Assembly (NCBI RefSeq): GCF_002096845.1
Contig: NZ_NCVK01000001.1
Coordinates: 1-54,688, forward strand
Length of the DNA stretch: 54,688 bases
From: Streptococcus mitis
GTDB taxonomy: Bacteria; Bacillota; Bacilli; Lactobacillales; Streptococcaceae
Direction: 5' to 3'
Part shown: piece after piece, positions 15,807 through 25,093 of the stretch
Position numbering within the stretch: position 1 is the first letter of the stretch
Layout of the letters: every line of letters starts with the position of its first letter
Notes under the pieces: generated by a model
What the model was told of the DNA's origin: nothing
The model's database searches: none
What the model saw: only the letters and a program-made list of their open reading frames with translations
Translations under genes and position numbers: made by a program

Positions 15807-17339
15807 ATGAAATATAGGAAATTTCAATTATTGATGTCCAAGTATGGCTTTAGTCTTTCGATTATGTTACTTGAACTTTGTCTGGTTTTTGGTCTCTTTC
15901 TTTATTTAGGGCGTATGGCCCCTATTTTATGGATTACCGCCCTCATTCTACTGAGTATCATCACAATCATTTCGATAGTCAATCGTTCCATGGCGCCTGA
16001 AAGCAAAGTGATGTGGTTAGTGGTAACTTTTGTTCCTGTCATCGGCCCCTTGCTCTATCTGATGTTTGGTGAAAGACGATTATCCAAAAAAGAAATCAAG
16101 CAGTTGGGCAAACTTGGTTCTATGCATTTTCGGGAGGATAACAGTAAAGCTCTCCGCCAGAAATTGAAGGAGGAGGATAAGGCGGCTTACGGAGTTATCA
16201 AATCTTTGTTAAGTATGGATAGTAACGCCGATGTCTATAATCGAACAGACTCACAATTCTTTTCTTCGGGTGAAAGCATGTGGCAATATATGTTGGAAGA
16301 CCTCAAGAAAGCTGAAAAGTTTATCTTTCTAGAGTACTATATTGTCGAAGAAGGTCTGATGTGGAATAGCATACTAGCTATACTAGAGCAAAAGGCAGCT
16401 CAAGGTGTAGAGGTCAAGATGCTCTATGATGATATCGGCTGTATGGCGACTTTGCCTGGAGACTATACTATTCAACTTCGTAGTCGAGGAATTGAAGCCC
16501 ATAAGTTTAACAAGGTGATCCCCCGTTTGACGGTGGCTTACAACAATCGTGATCATCGTAAAATTCTTGTCATAGATGGTCAGGTAGCCTATACAGGAGG
16601 TATCAACTTAGCCGATGAGTACATTAATCATGTAGAACGTTTTGGCTACTGGAAGGACAGTGGGATTCGCTTAGATGGTCCTGGTGTTAAGGCTCTCACC
16701 CGTCTCTTTTTGATGACTTGGTACATCAATCGTGGGGAAATCAGCGATTTTGACCAGTATCACTTGGAAAATCAGCCTTGTTCTGGCCAAGGGCTCTGCA
16801 TTCCTTACGGTAGCGGACCCAAGCCCATCTTCCGTACCCAGGTAGGGAAAAAAGTCTATCAAAGTTTGATTAATCAGGCTACTGATTCAGTCTATATCAC
16901 AACACCCTATTTGATTATTGACTATGACTTAACAGAGAGTATTAAAAATGCGGCAATGAGGGGTGTTGATGTCCGCATCGTGACACCTTTCATTCCGGAT
17001 AAGAAATTAATTCAACTCATCACAAGAGGGGCCTATCCGGATTTGTTGTCAGCGGGAGTAAGGATTTTTGAGTATAGTCCAGGCTTTATCCACAGTAAAC
17101 AAATTCTAGTGGATAAGGACTTTGCTGCAGTTGGAACCATTAACTTAGATTATAGAAGTTTGCTTCACCACTATGAAAATGCAGTCTTGCTATATAAAAC
17201 AGAATCAATCGCTGAGATTCAAAAAGATTTTCAAGAGATTTTTTCAGCATCGCAAGAAATTTTCCCTCATACGATAAAAAATAGCTGGTATCAAAAGCTT
17301 GTGAAAGAAATTGCCCAGTTATTCGCCCCTATCTTATAA
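15807..17339 (+). CDS. cls: Cardiolipin synthase
   Basis: Membrane phospholipase-D-family enzyme joining two phosphatidylglycerols into cardiolipin. The 510-residue protein has two N-terminal membrane segments (about residues 15-60) and a short PLDNc-type region (VTFVPVIGPLLYLMFG). Two HKD motifs follow: HRKILVIDGQVAYTGG and HSKQILVDKDFAAVGT. The ATG at 15807 has AAGGAGGGG upstream; the longer frame starts inside the BOX element and is not a real extension. A terminator follows. Confidence 0.95.
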   Translation: MKYRKFQLLMSKYGFSLSIMLLELCLVFGLFLYLGRMAPILWITALILLSIITIISIVNRSMAPESKVMWLVVTFVPVIGPLLYLMFGERRLSKKEIKQLGKLGSMHFREDNSKALRQKLKEEDKAAYGVIKSLLSMDSNADVYNRTDSQFFSSGESMWQYMLEDLKKAEKFIFLEYYIVEEGLMWNSILAILEQKAAQGVEVKMLYDDIGCMATLPGDYTIQLRSRGIEAHKFNKVIPRLTVAYNNRDHRKILVIDGQVAYTGGINLADEYINHVERFGYWKDSGIRLDGPGVKALTRLFLMTWYINRGEISDFDQYHLENQPCSGQGLCIPYGSGPKPIFRTQVGKKVYQSLINQATDSVYITTPYLIIDYDLTESIKNAAMRGVDVRIVTPFIPDKKLIQLITRGAYPDLLSAGVRIFEYSPGFIHSKQILVDKDFAAVGTINLDYRSLLHHYENAVLLYKTESIAEIQKDFQEIFSASQEIFPHTIKNSWYQKLVKEIAQLFAPIL

Positions 17340-17346
17340 GAAATCT

Positions 17347-17378
17347 AGGACTGAGGATATGACCGAGTCCTCTTTTTC
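17347..17378 (+). terminator. Intrinsic terminator after cls
   Basis: AGGACT (17347-17352) pairs with AGTCCT (17366-17371), followed by CTTTTTCTT. It separates cls from the competence promoter just downstream. Confidence 0.7.
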
Positions 17379-17386
17379 TTGCCTTT

Positions 17387-17394
17387 TACGAATA
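17387..17394 (+). promoter_or_regulatory. Competence CIN-box (sigma-X/ComX promoter)
   Basis: TACGAATA at 17387-17394 is an exact match to the ComX-dependent promoter core of pneumococcal late competence genes, with the usual T-rich stretch (CTTTTTCTTGCCTTT) before it. The next ATG with a ribosome site is at 17414. The location corresponds to the known competence-induced ccs4 locus after cls. Confidence 0.85.
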
Positions 17395-17413
17395 GAAAGA
17401 TAGAGGAGGAAAG

Positions 17414-17557
17414 ATGCTGACTCAGAAAGAATTGAACTATATCACGACATTTAAACAGACGCATTTACACCGATTTCGGGAAATTGAAACCTTTGTGAAA
17501 CTATGCAAAAAATCATTCAAACACCCATCGCAAGCTGACAATCCTAGGACTTTTTGA
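17414..17557 (+). CDS. Small competence-induced ORF (ccs4-like position)
   Basis: A 47-residue, basic ORF (MLTQKELNYITTFKQTHLHR ...) with a GAGGAGG site and an ATG 20 bases after the CIN-box. It should be made during competence. It has no membrane segment; the middle (FREIETFVKLCKKSFKH) looks helical. By position it corresponds to what is called Ccs4 or its neighbour in pneumococcus, but I am not sure of its reference length, so this could also be an early-terminated copy of a longer protein. Confidence 0.6.
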   Translation: MLTQKELNYITTFKQTHLHRFREIETFVKLCKKSFKHPSQADNPRTF

Positions 17558-17604
17558 TATACTAAGACAGATAAATGACAGATAAATGGAATAGGAGAAA
17601 CGAT

Positions 17605-19143
17605 ATGAGTGTGTATGGTAGAGTAGAAGAAGTTCATCAGGAGAATCGTGAACCTCTAGAATACCAAATCGAACAAGAATCGCATCATCGTGAATCAAGT
17701 CGTCTTCCTCTGGTAAAAATTTTACTATGGAGTACGCTTGTAACGGGGATAACTCTAGGAGTACCGCTATTACTCGATTTAATGAGTGCACAGGAAGTGC
17801 AGGATTTTTATGCAGGTTGGGCGCTTCATCAGACAGGGAAGATTTACAGCGACTATTATGGAAGTCAAGGTTTGCTTTATTATTTGCTGACTTACGTGAC
17901 TCAGGGCGGATTTTTCTTTCCCATTTTTGAGGGGTTAGCCTTGGTAGCAGGAGGATTTTTCCTCTTTCGATCGGCGGACACCTTGACAGAGCAAGGAGAT
18001 CAAGCTGGACAAGTGGTGACTATTTTTTACATGCTGGTTACAGGTCTTGCCTTTGGTGGAGGTTATGCGACTCTTTTAGCGCTTCCCTTCTTATTCGCGG
18101 CCTTTAGTTTAGTTGCGGCTTATCTAAGTAATCCAAACCATGATAAGGGATTTGTACGGATTGGGCTGGCTTTGGCGGGAGGATTTTTCTTTGCTCCCTT
18201 GGCATCGCTCCTGTTTATTGCTGTAGTGAGTTTGGGCTTGTTGGTCTTTAACCTTGGGCATAGACGTTTTGTGCATGGATTTTATCAGTTTTTTGCAGTG
18301 GCTTTAGGTTTCTCACTGGTCTTTTATCCAACTGCCTACTATAGTGTTGCAACAGGAAGTTTTGAGGATGCGATTAATGGAATTTTGTATCCAATTCATT
18401 CCATTCGTTTGACTTCTGTTTCGGTATTGTTAGAAAATGTTTTGTTTTATGGGTTGTTGGCTCTGGGAATGGGAGTTTTGGTTTTTGTCTTTTTAGGTCT
18501 CTTTCAATCTAAATCCTCTAAACTATATGTCGTCTCAGTGCCTGCGAGTCTATTCCTGATTTTAGGTTTGGTAGTGATTTTCTTTACACAGGATCCTCTA
18601 CATGCATCCCGTTTGATGCTCATTTTCCCTGTCTTTCTTCTGCTTTTAGTGTCCAATATCAAGGGGCAACAGAGTGGTCGTAGCGTTAGAAGAAGACGCA
18701 GAGAAGAGCCTGTTAGTCTCTGGCATCGCTATACTAAAGGAAATCTTTACCTCCCGATTTTAACTTTGTTATATCTTTTGGCTATTCCTTTTTTGATGAG
18801 GTTTGTTCTTTATCCAGTACCTTATCAAGAACGTGATCGTCTTGCTGATTTGGTGAAAGAGGAGACAAGTACGGAAGATTCTATCTATGCATGGGATGAT
18901 ACTGCAACTCTTTATCGTAAGAGTGAGCGCTTGTCGCCATCGGCTATTTTGTCCCCGTTGCACTATACAGCAACTGAGGAAAATCGGAATAAGCTACTCA
19001 ATGACTTGAAAGAAAAACAACCTAAGGTGATTGTGGTGAACGATAAGGTGCCAGTCTGGTCTGAAGTGGAAACAATCTTGAAAGAAAATTACCAACCAGT
19101 AAAGACTGATTACTCAGAGTTTAAAGTCTATAAAATCAAATAA
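17605..19143 (+). CDS. Polytopic membrane protein, possible GT-C-like, in competence operon
   Basis: A 512-residue protein with a charged cytoplasmic N-terminus of about 45 residues, then about ten hydrophobic segments and a soluble C-terminal tail (about 420-512). The first outer loop (FYAGWALHQTGKIYSDYYGSQGLLYYLL) resembles that of membrane glycosyltransferases with the GT-C fold, but I see no firm catalytic motif. The ATG at 17605 has AATAGGAG upstream and is preferred to one at 17575. It probably shares the ComX transcript with the ORF before it, since no terminator lies between. Function is unknown. Confidence 0.75.
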   Translation: MSVYGRVEEVHQENREPLEYQIEQESHHRESSRLPLVKILLWSTLVTGITLGVPLLLDLMSAQEVQDFYAGWALHQTGKIYSDYYGSQGLLYYLLTYVTQGGFFFPIFEGLALVAGGFFLFRSADTLTEQGDQAGQVVTIFYMLVTGLAFGGGYATLLALPFLFAAFSLVAAYLSNPNHDKGFVRIGLALAGGFFFAPLASLLFIAVVSLGLLVFNLGHRRFVHGFYQFFAVALGFSLVFYPTAYYSVATGSFEDAINGILYPIHSIRLTSVSVLLENVLFYGLLALGMGVLVFVFLGLFQSKSSKLYVVSVPASLFLILGLVVIFFTQDPLHASRLMLIFPVFLLLLVSNIKGQQSGRSVRRRRREEPVSLWHRYTKGNLYLPILTLLYLLAIPFLMRFVLYPVPYQERDRLADLVKEETSTEDSIYAWDDTATLYRKSERLSPSAILSPLHYTATEENRNKLLNDLKEKQPKVIVVNDKVPVWSEVETILKENYQPVKTDYSEFKVYKIK

Positions 19144-19145
19144 CC

Positions 19146-19208
19146 AAATCAATATCTTGTGTATTTTTAAAAATTTTAGGATTTTTAACACAAGATATTG
19201 ATTTTTCT
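19146..19208. terminator. Long bidirectional-looking terminator
   Basis: AAATCAATATCTTGTGT (19146-19162) is perfectly complementary to ACACAAGATATTGATTT (19188-19204), followed by a T tract. The loop is A/T-rich. It ends the competence operon, and its 3' arm overlaps the -35 of nrdD. Confidence 0.85.
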
Positions 19209-19225
19209 TTTTAGAGTGGTATAAT
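19198..19225 (+). promoter_or_regulatory. nrdD promoter
   Basis: TTGATT (19198-19203), a 16-base spacer and TATAAT (19220-19225) preceded by TGG. The -35 is part of the upstream terminator stem, so termination and initiation signals share the same DNA. Confidence 0.65.
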
Positions 19226-19262
19226 ACTTTTTAGAAAGAACATTTTAGAAAAGAGCATGCAT

Positions 19263-21470
19263 ATGATTGCACTAGAAGAAAAAATTACAATTTTGCCAAC
19301 TCTCTTCGTTGAAAAACGAGATGGGAGACGTGTTGTATTTGATGTGGACAAGATTGACAAGGCTCTCCACAAGGCGGCTGACAAGGTTATGGATGTGACA
19401 CCCTTGGTTGAAAAGCGCCTAAATGCTCTGACCGAGCGAATTGTCACAGAAATTCATAGTCGCTTTCCACATGGGGTTAAGATTTACGAAATTCAAAATA
19501 TCGTAGAACATGAACTCCTTGAAGCCAAAGAATATGCGCTGGCTGAGGAGTATATTACTTATCGGACACAAAGGGATTTTGAGCGCTCAAAAGCGACAGA
19601 TATCAACTTTAGTATACATAAGCTTCTTAACAAAGATCAGGCAGTTGTCAATGAAAATGCTAATAAAGACAGTGATGTTTTTAATACCCAGCGTGATTTG
19701 ACAGCGGGCATCGTTGGAAAATCAATCGGACTGCAAATGCTTCCTAAGCACGTAGCCAATGCCCACCAAAAAGGGGATATCCACTATCACGATTTGGACT
19801 ACAGTCCCTATACACCTATGACCAACTGCTGTTTGATTGATTTCAAGGGGATGTTGGAAAATGGATTTAAGATTGGAAATGCAGAGGTAGAAAGTCCTAA
19901 GTCTATCCAGACTGCGACAGCTCAGATTTCCCAAATCATTGCCAACGTTGCTTCTAGCCAGTATGGAGGCTGTTCAGCTGACCGTATCGATGAAGTCTTG
20001 GCGCCTTATGCAGAGAAGAATTACCAAAAACACCTCAAAGATGCGGAAGAATGGGTTTTGCCTGAAAAACGGGAAGATTACGCTTGGAAGAAAACGCAAA
20101 AGGACATTTATGATGCCATGCAATCTCTTGAGTATGAAATCAATACTCTCTTCACTTCAAATGGCCAAACGCCCTTTACTTCACTAGGTTTTGGTCTAGG
20201 AACCAATCGTTTTGAGCGTGAAATTCAAAAAGCTATTTTGAGTATTCGGATAAAGGGTCTTGGTTCGGAGCATCGTACAGCCATCTTCCCTAAGCTCATC
20301 TTTACGCTTAAAAGAGGTCTTAACTTGGAAGAAGGGACTCCCAACTACGACATCAAACAGTTGGCCCTCGAGTGTGCAACCAAGCGGATGTACCCAGATG
20401 TTTTGTCCTATGATAAGATTGTTGACTTGACAGGTTCTTTCAAGGTTCCTATGGGCTGCCGTTCGTTCCTCCAAGGATGGAAGGATGAGAATGGTGTAGA
20501 AGTCAATTCGGGTCGGATGAATCTAGGCGTTGTGACGGTTAACTTGCCTCGTATTGCTCTCGAGTCTGAAGGTGATATGAATAAGTTCTGGGAAATCTTC
20601 AACGAGCGTATGAATATCGCGGAAGATGCTTTGGTTTATCGTGTCGAACGCACTAAAGAGGCGACACCAGCCAATGCTCCTATCCTCTATCAGTACGGTG
20701 CTTTTGGCCATCGTCTAGGTAAGGAAGAAAGTGTTGACCAGCTCTTTAAGAATCGTCGTGCGACAGTTTCACTAGGCTATATCGGTTTGTATGAAGTAGC
20801 GACTGTTTTCTTTGGTAACAGCTGGGAAAGCAATCCAGATGCCAAGGAATTCACGCTAGATATCATTCGCGATATGAAACGCCGTGTAGAAGAGTGGTCA
20901 GATCAATATGGCTATCATTTCTCTATCTACTCAACACCATCTGAAAGTTTGACAGATCGTTTCTGCCGACTAGATACAGAGAAGTTTGGTTCTATTCCTG
21001 ATATTACAGATAAGGAATACTACACCAACTCTTTCCACTACGATGTTCGTAAGAATCCAACACCGTTTGAAAAATTAGACTTTGAGAAAGTCTATCCGGA
21101 AGCAGGTGCGTCAGGTGGTTTCATCCATTATTGTGAGTATCCAGTCCTTCAGCAAAATCCAAAGGCTCTGGAAGCTGTTTGGGATTATGCTTATGACCGT
21201 GTAGGCTATCTAGGCACCAATACTCCGATTGACCGTTGCTACAAGTGTGACTTTGAAGGGGATTTTGAACCAACTGAGAGAGGATTTGCTTGTCCAAACT
21301 GTGGCAATAGCGACCCTAAAACAGTAGACGTTGTTAAACGGACTTGTGGCTACCTAGGCAATCCTCAAGCGCGTCCGATGGTTAATGGACGTCACAAGGA
21401 AATCGCTGCGCGTGTCAAACATATGAATGGTTCAACGATTAAAATAGCTGGCCATCAAGTAACAAATTAG
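19263..21470 (+). CDS. nrdD: Anaerobic ribonucleoside-triphosphate reductase
   Basis: Class III ribonucleotide reductase that makes deoxyribonucleotides without oxygen using a glycyl radical. The 735-residue protein has an N-terminal ATP-cone (FVEKRDGRRVVFDVDKIDKAL), the barrel with the Cys-containing MTNCCLIDF, a C-terminal four-Cys zinc site (CYKCDFEG...CPNCG) and the radical loop RTCGYLG. I prefer the ATG at 19263, which is 7 bases after AAGAG, over the one at 19257 that is too close. The activase nrdG follows three genes later. Confidence 0.97.
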   Translation: MIALEEKITILPTLFVEKRDGRRVVFDVDKIDKALHKAADKVMDVTPLVEKRLNALTERIVTEIHSRFPHGVKIYEIQNIVEHELLEAKEYALAEEYITYRTQRDFERSKATDINFSIHKLLNKDQAVVNENANKDSDVFNTQRDLTAGIVGKSIGLQMLPKHVANAHQKGDIHYHDLDYSPYTPMTNCCLIDFKGMLENGFKIGNAEVESPKSIQTATAQISQIIANVASSQYGGCSADRIDEVLAPYAEKNYQKHLKDAEEWVLPEKREDYAWKKTQKDIYDAMQSLEYEINTLFTSNGQTPFTSLGFGLGTNRFEREIQKAILSIRIKGLGSEHRTAIFPKLIFTLKRGLNLEEGTPNYDIKQLALECATKRMYPDVLSYDKIVDLTGSFKVPMGCRSFLQGWKDENGVEVNSGRMNLGVVTVNLPRIALESEGDMNKFWEIFNERMNIAEDALVYRVERTKEATPANAPILYQYGAFGHRLGKEESVDQLFKNRRATVSLGYIGLYEVATVFFGNSWESNPDAKEFTLDIIRDMKRRVEEWSDQYGYHFSIYSTPSESLTDRFCRLDTEKFGSIPDITDKEYYTNSFHYDVRKNPTPFEKLDFEKVYPEAGASGGFIHYCEYPVLQQNPKALEAVWDYAYDRVGYLGTNTPIDRCYKCDFEGDFEPTERGFACPNCGNSDPKTVDVVKRTCGYLGNPQARPMVNGRHKEIAARVKHMNGSTIKIAGHQVTN

Positions 21471-21481
21471 AAAGAACTGAA

Positions 21482-21622
21482 ATGGGAAAATATCAATTAG
21501 ATGATAAGGGGCGCGCACAAGTGACCCGTTATCACGAGAAACACTCTAAAGGTGGAGCTGGTAAAAAAGAACGTTTGCTCAACCTCAGAGAACAATTTTT
21601 AAACAAGAATAAGAAAAAATAA
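21482..21622 (+). CDS. Small basic conserved streptococcal protein between nrdD and nrdG
   Basis: A 46-residue ORF starting MGKYQLDDKGRAQVTRYHEK and ending in a Lys/Asn tail, 11 bases after nrdD. It has about 15 Lys/Arg residues, no membrane segment and no Cys. The same small gene sits here in pneumococcal genomes as I remember them, as a hypothetical. Its coding-like composition and operon position support it, and basic charge suggests RNA or DNA contact. No function is known to me. Confidence 0.7.
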   Translation: MGKYQLDDKGRAQVTRYHEKHSKGGAGKKERLLNLREQFLNKNKKK

Positions 21623-21627
21623 AAGTG

Positions 21628-21732
21628 ATACTCAATGAAAATCAAAGAGCAAACTAGGAAGCTAGCCGCAGGCTGTACTTGAGTACGGTAAGGCGACGCT
21701 GACGTGGTTTGAATTTGATTTTCGAAGAGTAT
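21628..21732. repeat. BOX element (A-C type), second copy
   Basis: A 105-bp copy of the element at 15661, with ACGGTAAGGCGACGCTGACG, closer to the BOX-A core than the first copy. It lies only a few bases after the small ORF and inside the nrd transcript, so it will be present in the RNA between nrdD and nrdG and could affect stability. Confidence 0.9.
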
Positions 21733-21771
21733 GAGAGTCAGCTCTCGCTTTTCTCTTAGTGGGAGGTAAGG

Positions 21772-22278
21772 ATGGAACTACGCAGACCAAGATTAGCAGA
21801 TAAAGAAACAGTTTTAGAGATGATGGCAGAGTTTGAACGGTCCCAGTCACCTCACGACGGTGGTTTCTGGGATACAGAAAATTTTTCTTATGAGGAATGG
21901 TTGAATAGTAATCAGGATAAAGAAATGGGAATAAACTTGCCTGAAAATCGTGTTCCTTCTATTCAATTTGTATCATTTGATGATGTAGGTCGTGCTCTAG
22001 GATTTTTGAATCTGCGGTTGAGACTGAATGAGGGGTTACTGAACTATGCTGGCCATATTGGCTACTCCATTCGTCCATCAGAAAGAGGCAAGGGTTATGC
22101 TAAGGAAACTCTCCGTCAGGGCTTGCAAGTTGCTAAGGAAAAGAACATCAAGAAAGCTCTGGTGACCTGTAGCGTGAATAATCCTGCTAGCAGAGCAGTC
22201 ATACTAGCAAATGGAGGTCTCATTGAGGATGTTCGTAATGGAGTCGAACGTTATTGGATAGAGGTAGCGAATGAATAA
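21772..22278 (+). CDS. GNAT family acetyltransferase
   Basis: A 168-residue acetyl-CoA-dependent N-acetyltransferase. The GNAT acetyl-CoA loop is visible as IRPSERGKGYAKETLRQGL (about 100-118), and the fold's later part as VNNPASRAVILANGGL. Substrate cannot be predicted. The ATG has GGGAGG upstream. The last 8 bases overlap nrdG, so it is coupled to nrdG. In pneumococcus this gene sits in the same place. Confidence 0.88.
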   Translation: MELRRPRLADKETVLEMMAEFERSQSPHDGGFWDTENFSYEEWLNSNQDKEMGINLPENRVPSIQFVSFDDVGRALGFLNLRLRLNEGLLNYAGHIGYSIRPSERGKGYAKETLRQGLQVAKEKNIKKALVTCSVNNPASRAVILANGGLIEDVRNGVERYWIEVANE

Positions 22279-22861
22279 TCCAAAACCACAAGAATGGAAA
22301 AGTGAGGAGCTAAGTCAAGGCCGTATCATTGACTACAAGGCCTTTAACTTTGTGGATGGAGAAGGTGTGCGGAACTCCCTCTATGTATCAGGCTGCATGT
22401 TTCACTGCGAGGGATGTTATAATGTTGCCACTTGGTCTTTCAATGCTGGCATTCCCTATACAGCAGAATTAGAAGAACAAATCATGGCAGACCTTGCCCA
22501 ACCCTATGTTCAAGGCTTGACCTTGCTGGGAGGTGAGCCCTTTCTTAATACGGGTATTCTCTTGCCACTCGTTAAGCGGATTCGGAAGGAATTACCAGAT
22601 AAAGATATCTGGTCTTGGACCGGCTATACATGGGAAGAAATGATGTTGGAAACTCCAGATAAACTGGAACTCTTATCACTGATTGACATTCTTGTCGATG
22701 GACGATACGATCGAACTAAGAGAAATCTCATGCTTCAGTTTCGAGGATCGTCCAACCAACGAATTATTGATGTGCAAAAATCTCTCAAAAGTGGGCAAGT
22801 AGTGATTTGGGATAAGCTTAATGACGGAAAAGAAAGCTATGAACAGGTGAAGAGAGAGTAA
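22271..22861 (+). CDS. nrdG: Anaerobic ribonucleotide reductase activating protein
   Basis: Radical SAM enzyme that installs the glycyl radical on NrdD. The 196-residue protein carries the CX3CX2C iron-sulfur motif at Cys42, Cys46 and Cys49 (SGCMFHCEGCYN) and a GGEPFL segment for SAM binding. It overlaps the acetyltransferase gene by 8 bases and ends the nrd operon. Confidence 0.96.
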   Translation: MNNPKPQEWKSEELSQGRIIDYKAFNFVDGEGVRNSLYVSGCMFHCEGCYNVATWSFNAGIPYTAELEEQIMADLAQPYVQGLTLLGGEPFLNTGILLPLVKRIRKELPDKDIWSWTGYTWEEMMLETPDKLELLSLIDILVDGRYDRTKRNLMLQFRGSSNQRIIDVQKSLKSGQVVIWDKLNDGKESYEQVKRE

Positions 22862-22949
22862 CTTTCTTCCATAAAATACTTAAATAAATGACCCGCCAAA
22901 AAAGAAAACATTTTCATGTTAAAAATTTTAAAAAACAGCAACAAATCCC

Positions 22950-22978
22950 TTGCAATCGCAGGGACTTTGTGTTATTCT
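22950..22978 (+). promoter_or_regulatory. S10 operon promoter
   Basis: TTGCAA (22950-22955), 17-base spacer, TATTCT (22973-22978) with TG before the -10. It precedes a 137-base leader to rpsJ and should drive the long ribosomal protein operon. Confidence 0.65.
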
Positions 22979-23114
22979 ATTATGGTGCTGTAAATTACAG
23001 CTTTAGCTTTGATGCAAGAGGTTGCGACACGCTCGGTTGCATTGCCACGCAACACCGCGTCGGTTTTCTTGTGGAGCTAGCCTATTATCTTAAATAGACG
23101 AAAAGGAGAAAAAG
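22979..23114 (+). promoter_or_regulatory. Structured leader of the S10 operon
   Basis: The untranslated leader holds a hairpin with CGAC...GTCG outer (23025-23062) and GTTGC/GCAAC inner stems, directly followed by GTTTTCTT. That is attenuator-like and could be the site where a ribosomal protein (L4 in other bacteria) feeds back. No regulator contact can be proven from sequence. A 69-codon frame through this region is not coding-like. Confidence 0.5.
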
Positions 23115-23423
23115 ATGGCAAACAAAAAAATCCGTATCCGTTTGAAAGCTTACGAACACCGTACGCTTGACACAGCGGCTGCAAAAATCGTAGAATCAGC
23201 TACTCGTACAGGTGCACAAGTTGCGGGTCCAATCCCACTTCCAACTGAACGTAGCCTCTACACAATCATTCGTGCGACTCACAAATATAAAGACTCTCGC
23301 GAACAATTTGAAATGCGTACACACAAACGTTTGATCGATATCGTTAACCCAACTCAAAAAACAGTTGATGCTTTGATGAAATTGGATCTTCCAAGTGGTG
23401 TAAACGTAGAAATCAAACTTTAA
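23115..23423 (+). CDS. rpsJ: 30S ribosomal protein S10 (NusE)
   Basis: The 102-residue product [19 protein letters not shown] is a clear S10, part of the 30S head and, as NusE, of antitermination complexes. It is the first gene of the operon with an AAAAGGAG site. The strongly biased codon use (CGT, GGT, GCT, AAC, CTT) seen here runs through all ribosomal genes of the window and differs from flanking genes. Confidence 0.98.
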
Positions 23424-23505
23424 TCTAAAGCTTGATACCTTGAGCATAAAAAACGCTCGTTAAAAACTTTTTGAATAAAAAATATAGAAAAGGAACTATT
23501 TTCTC

Positions 23506-24132
23506 ATGACAAAAGGAATCTTAGGGAAAAAAGTGGGAATGACTCAAATCTTCACTGAAGCTGGCGAATTGATCCCTGTAACAGTTATTGAAGCAACTCC
23601 AAACGTTGTTCTTCAAGTTAAAACTGTTGAAACAGACGGATACAACGCTATCCAAGTTGGTTTCGATGACAAACGCGAAGTATTGAGCAACAAACCTGCT
23701 AAAGGACATGTAGCGAAAGCTAACACGGCTCCTAAGCGCTTCATTCGTGAATTCAAAAACGTTGAAGGCTTGGAAGTTGGTGCTGAAATCACAGTTGAAA
23801 CATTCGCAGCTGGAGACGTTGTTGACGTAACTGGTACTTCTAAAGGTAAAGGTTTCCAAGGTGTTATCAAACGCCACGGACAATCACGTGGACCAATGGC
23901 TCACGGTTCTCGTTACCACCGTCGTCCAGGTTCTATGGGACCTGTTGCACCTAACCGCGTATTCAAAGGTAAAAACCTTGCAGGACGTATGGGTGGCGAC
24001 CGTGTAACAATTCAAAACCTTGAAGTTGTACAAGTTGTTCCAGAAAAGAACGTTATCCTTATCAAAGGTAACGTACCAGGTGCTAAGAAATCTCTTATCA
24101 CTATCAAATCAGCAGTTAAAGCTGGTAAATAA
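23506..24132 (+). CDS. rplC: 50S ribosomal protein L3
   Basis: 208 residues beginning [21 protein letters not shown]3 binds 23S rRNA near the peptidyl transferase centre; the loop with [19 protein letters not shown] (about 125-143) reaches that site. It is 82 bases after rpsJ and 24 before rplD in the S10 operon. Confidence 0.98.
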
Positions 24133-24156
24133 TAAGGAAAGGGGAATACAGTCAAA

Positions 24157-24780
24157 ATGGCAAATGTAACATTATTCGACCAAACTGGTAAACAAGCGGG
24201 CGAAGTTGTTCTTAATGATGCAATCTTTGGTATCGAACCAAATGAATCTGTTGTGTTTGATGTGATCATCAGCCAACGTGCTAGCCTTCGTCAAGGAACT
24301 CACGCAGTTAAAAACCGCTCAGCTGTTTCAGGTGGCGGACGCAAACCATGGCGTCAAAAAGGAACTGGACGTGCTCGTCAAGGTTCTATCCGCTCTCCAC
24401 AATGGCGTGGTGGTGGAATCGTCTTCGGACCAACTCCACGTAGCTATGCGTACAAACTTCCTCAAAAAGTTCGTCGCCTTGCGCTTAAATCTGTTTACTC
24501 AGAAAAAGTTGCTGAAAATAAATTTGTAGCCGTTGATTCTCTTGAATTTACAGCTCCAAAAACTGCTGAATTTGCAAAAGTTCTTGCAGCTTTGAGCATC
24601 GATTCTAAAGTCCTTGTTATTCTTGAAGAAGGAAACGAATTCGCAGCTCTCTCAGCTCGTAACCTTCCAAACGTGAAAGTTGCGACTGCTACAACTGCAA
24701 GTGTTCTTGACATCGCAAATAGTGACAAACTTCTTGTTACTCAAGCAGCTATCTCTAAAATCGAGGAGGTTCTTGCATAA
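24157..24780 (+). CDS. rplD: 50S ribosomal protein L4
   Basis: 207 residues ([20 protein letters not shown]). L4 lines the exit tunnel with its extended basic loop ([20 protein letters not shown], about 59-78), a known site of macrolide resistance changes; here the loop looks wild-type. In enteric bacteria L4 represses the S10 operon. Its stop shares a base with the rplW start (TAATG), showing coupled translation. Confidence 0.98.
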
Positions 24781-25076
24781 TGAATTTGTATGATGTTATC
24801 AAAAAACCTGTCATCACTGAAAGCTCAATGGCTCAACTTGAAGCAGGAAAATATGTATTTGAAGTTGACACTCGTGCACACAAACTTTTGATCAAGCAAG
24901 CTGTTGAAGCTGCTTTCGAAGGTGTTAAAGTTGCCAACGTTAACACAATCAACGTAAAACCAAAAGCTAAACGTGTTGGACGTTACACTGGTTTTACTAA
25001 CAAAACTAAAAAAGCTATCATCACACTTACAGCTGATTCTAAAGCAATCGAGTTGTTTGCTGCTGAAGCTGAATAA
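24780..25076 (+). CDS. rplW: 50S ribosomal protein L23
   Basis: 98 residues ([20 protein letters not shown]). L23 sits at the tunnel exit and is the docking point for trigger factor and SRP. It starts within the rplD stop codon; the rplD end contains the AGGAGG ribosome site. Confidence 0.98.
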
Positions 25077-25093
25077 TCTAAGGAGGAAATATC

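Noticed and set aside
22888..23097. 69-codon plus-strand frame in the rpsJ leader
   Set aside because: It runs through the S10 promoter and leader hairpin, has no ribosome site and lacks coding-like composition.
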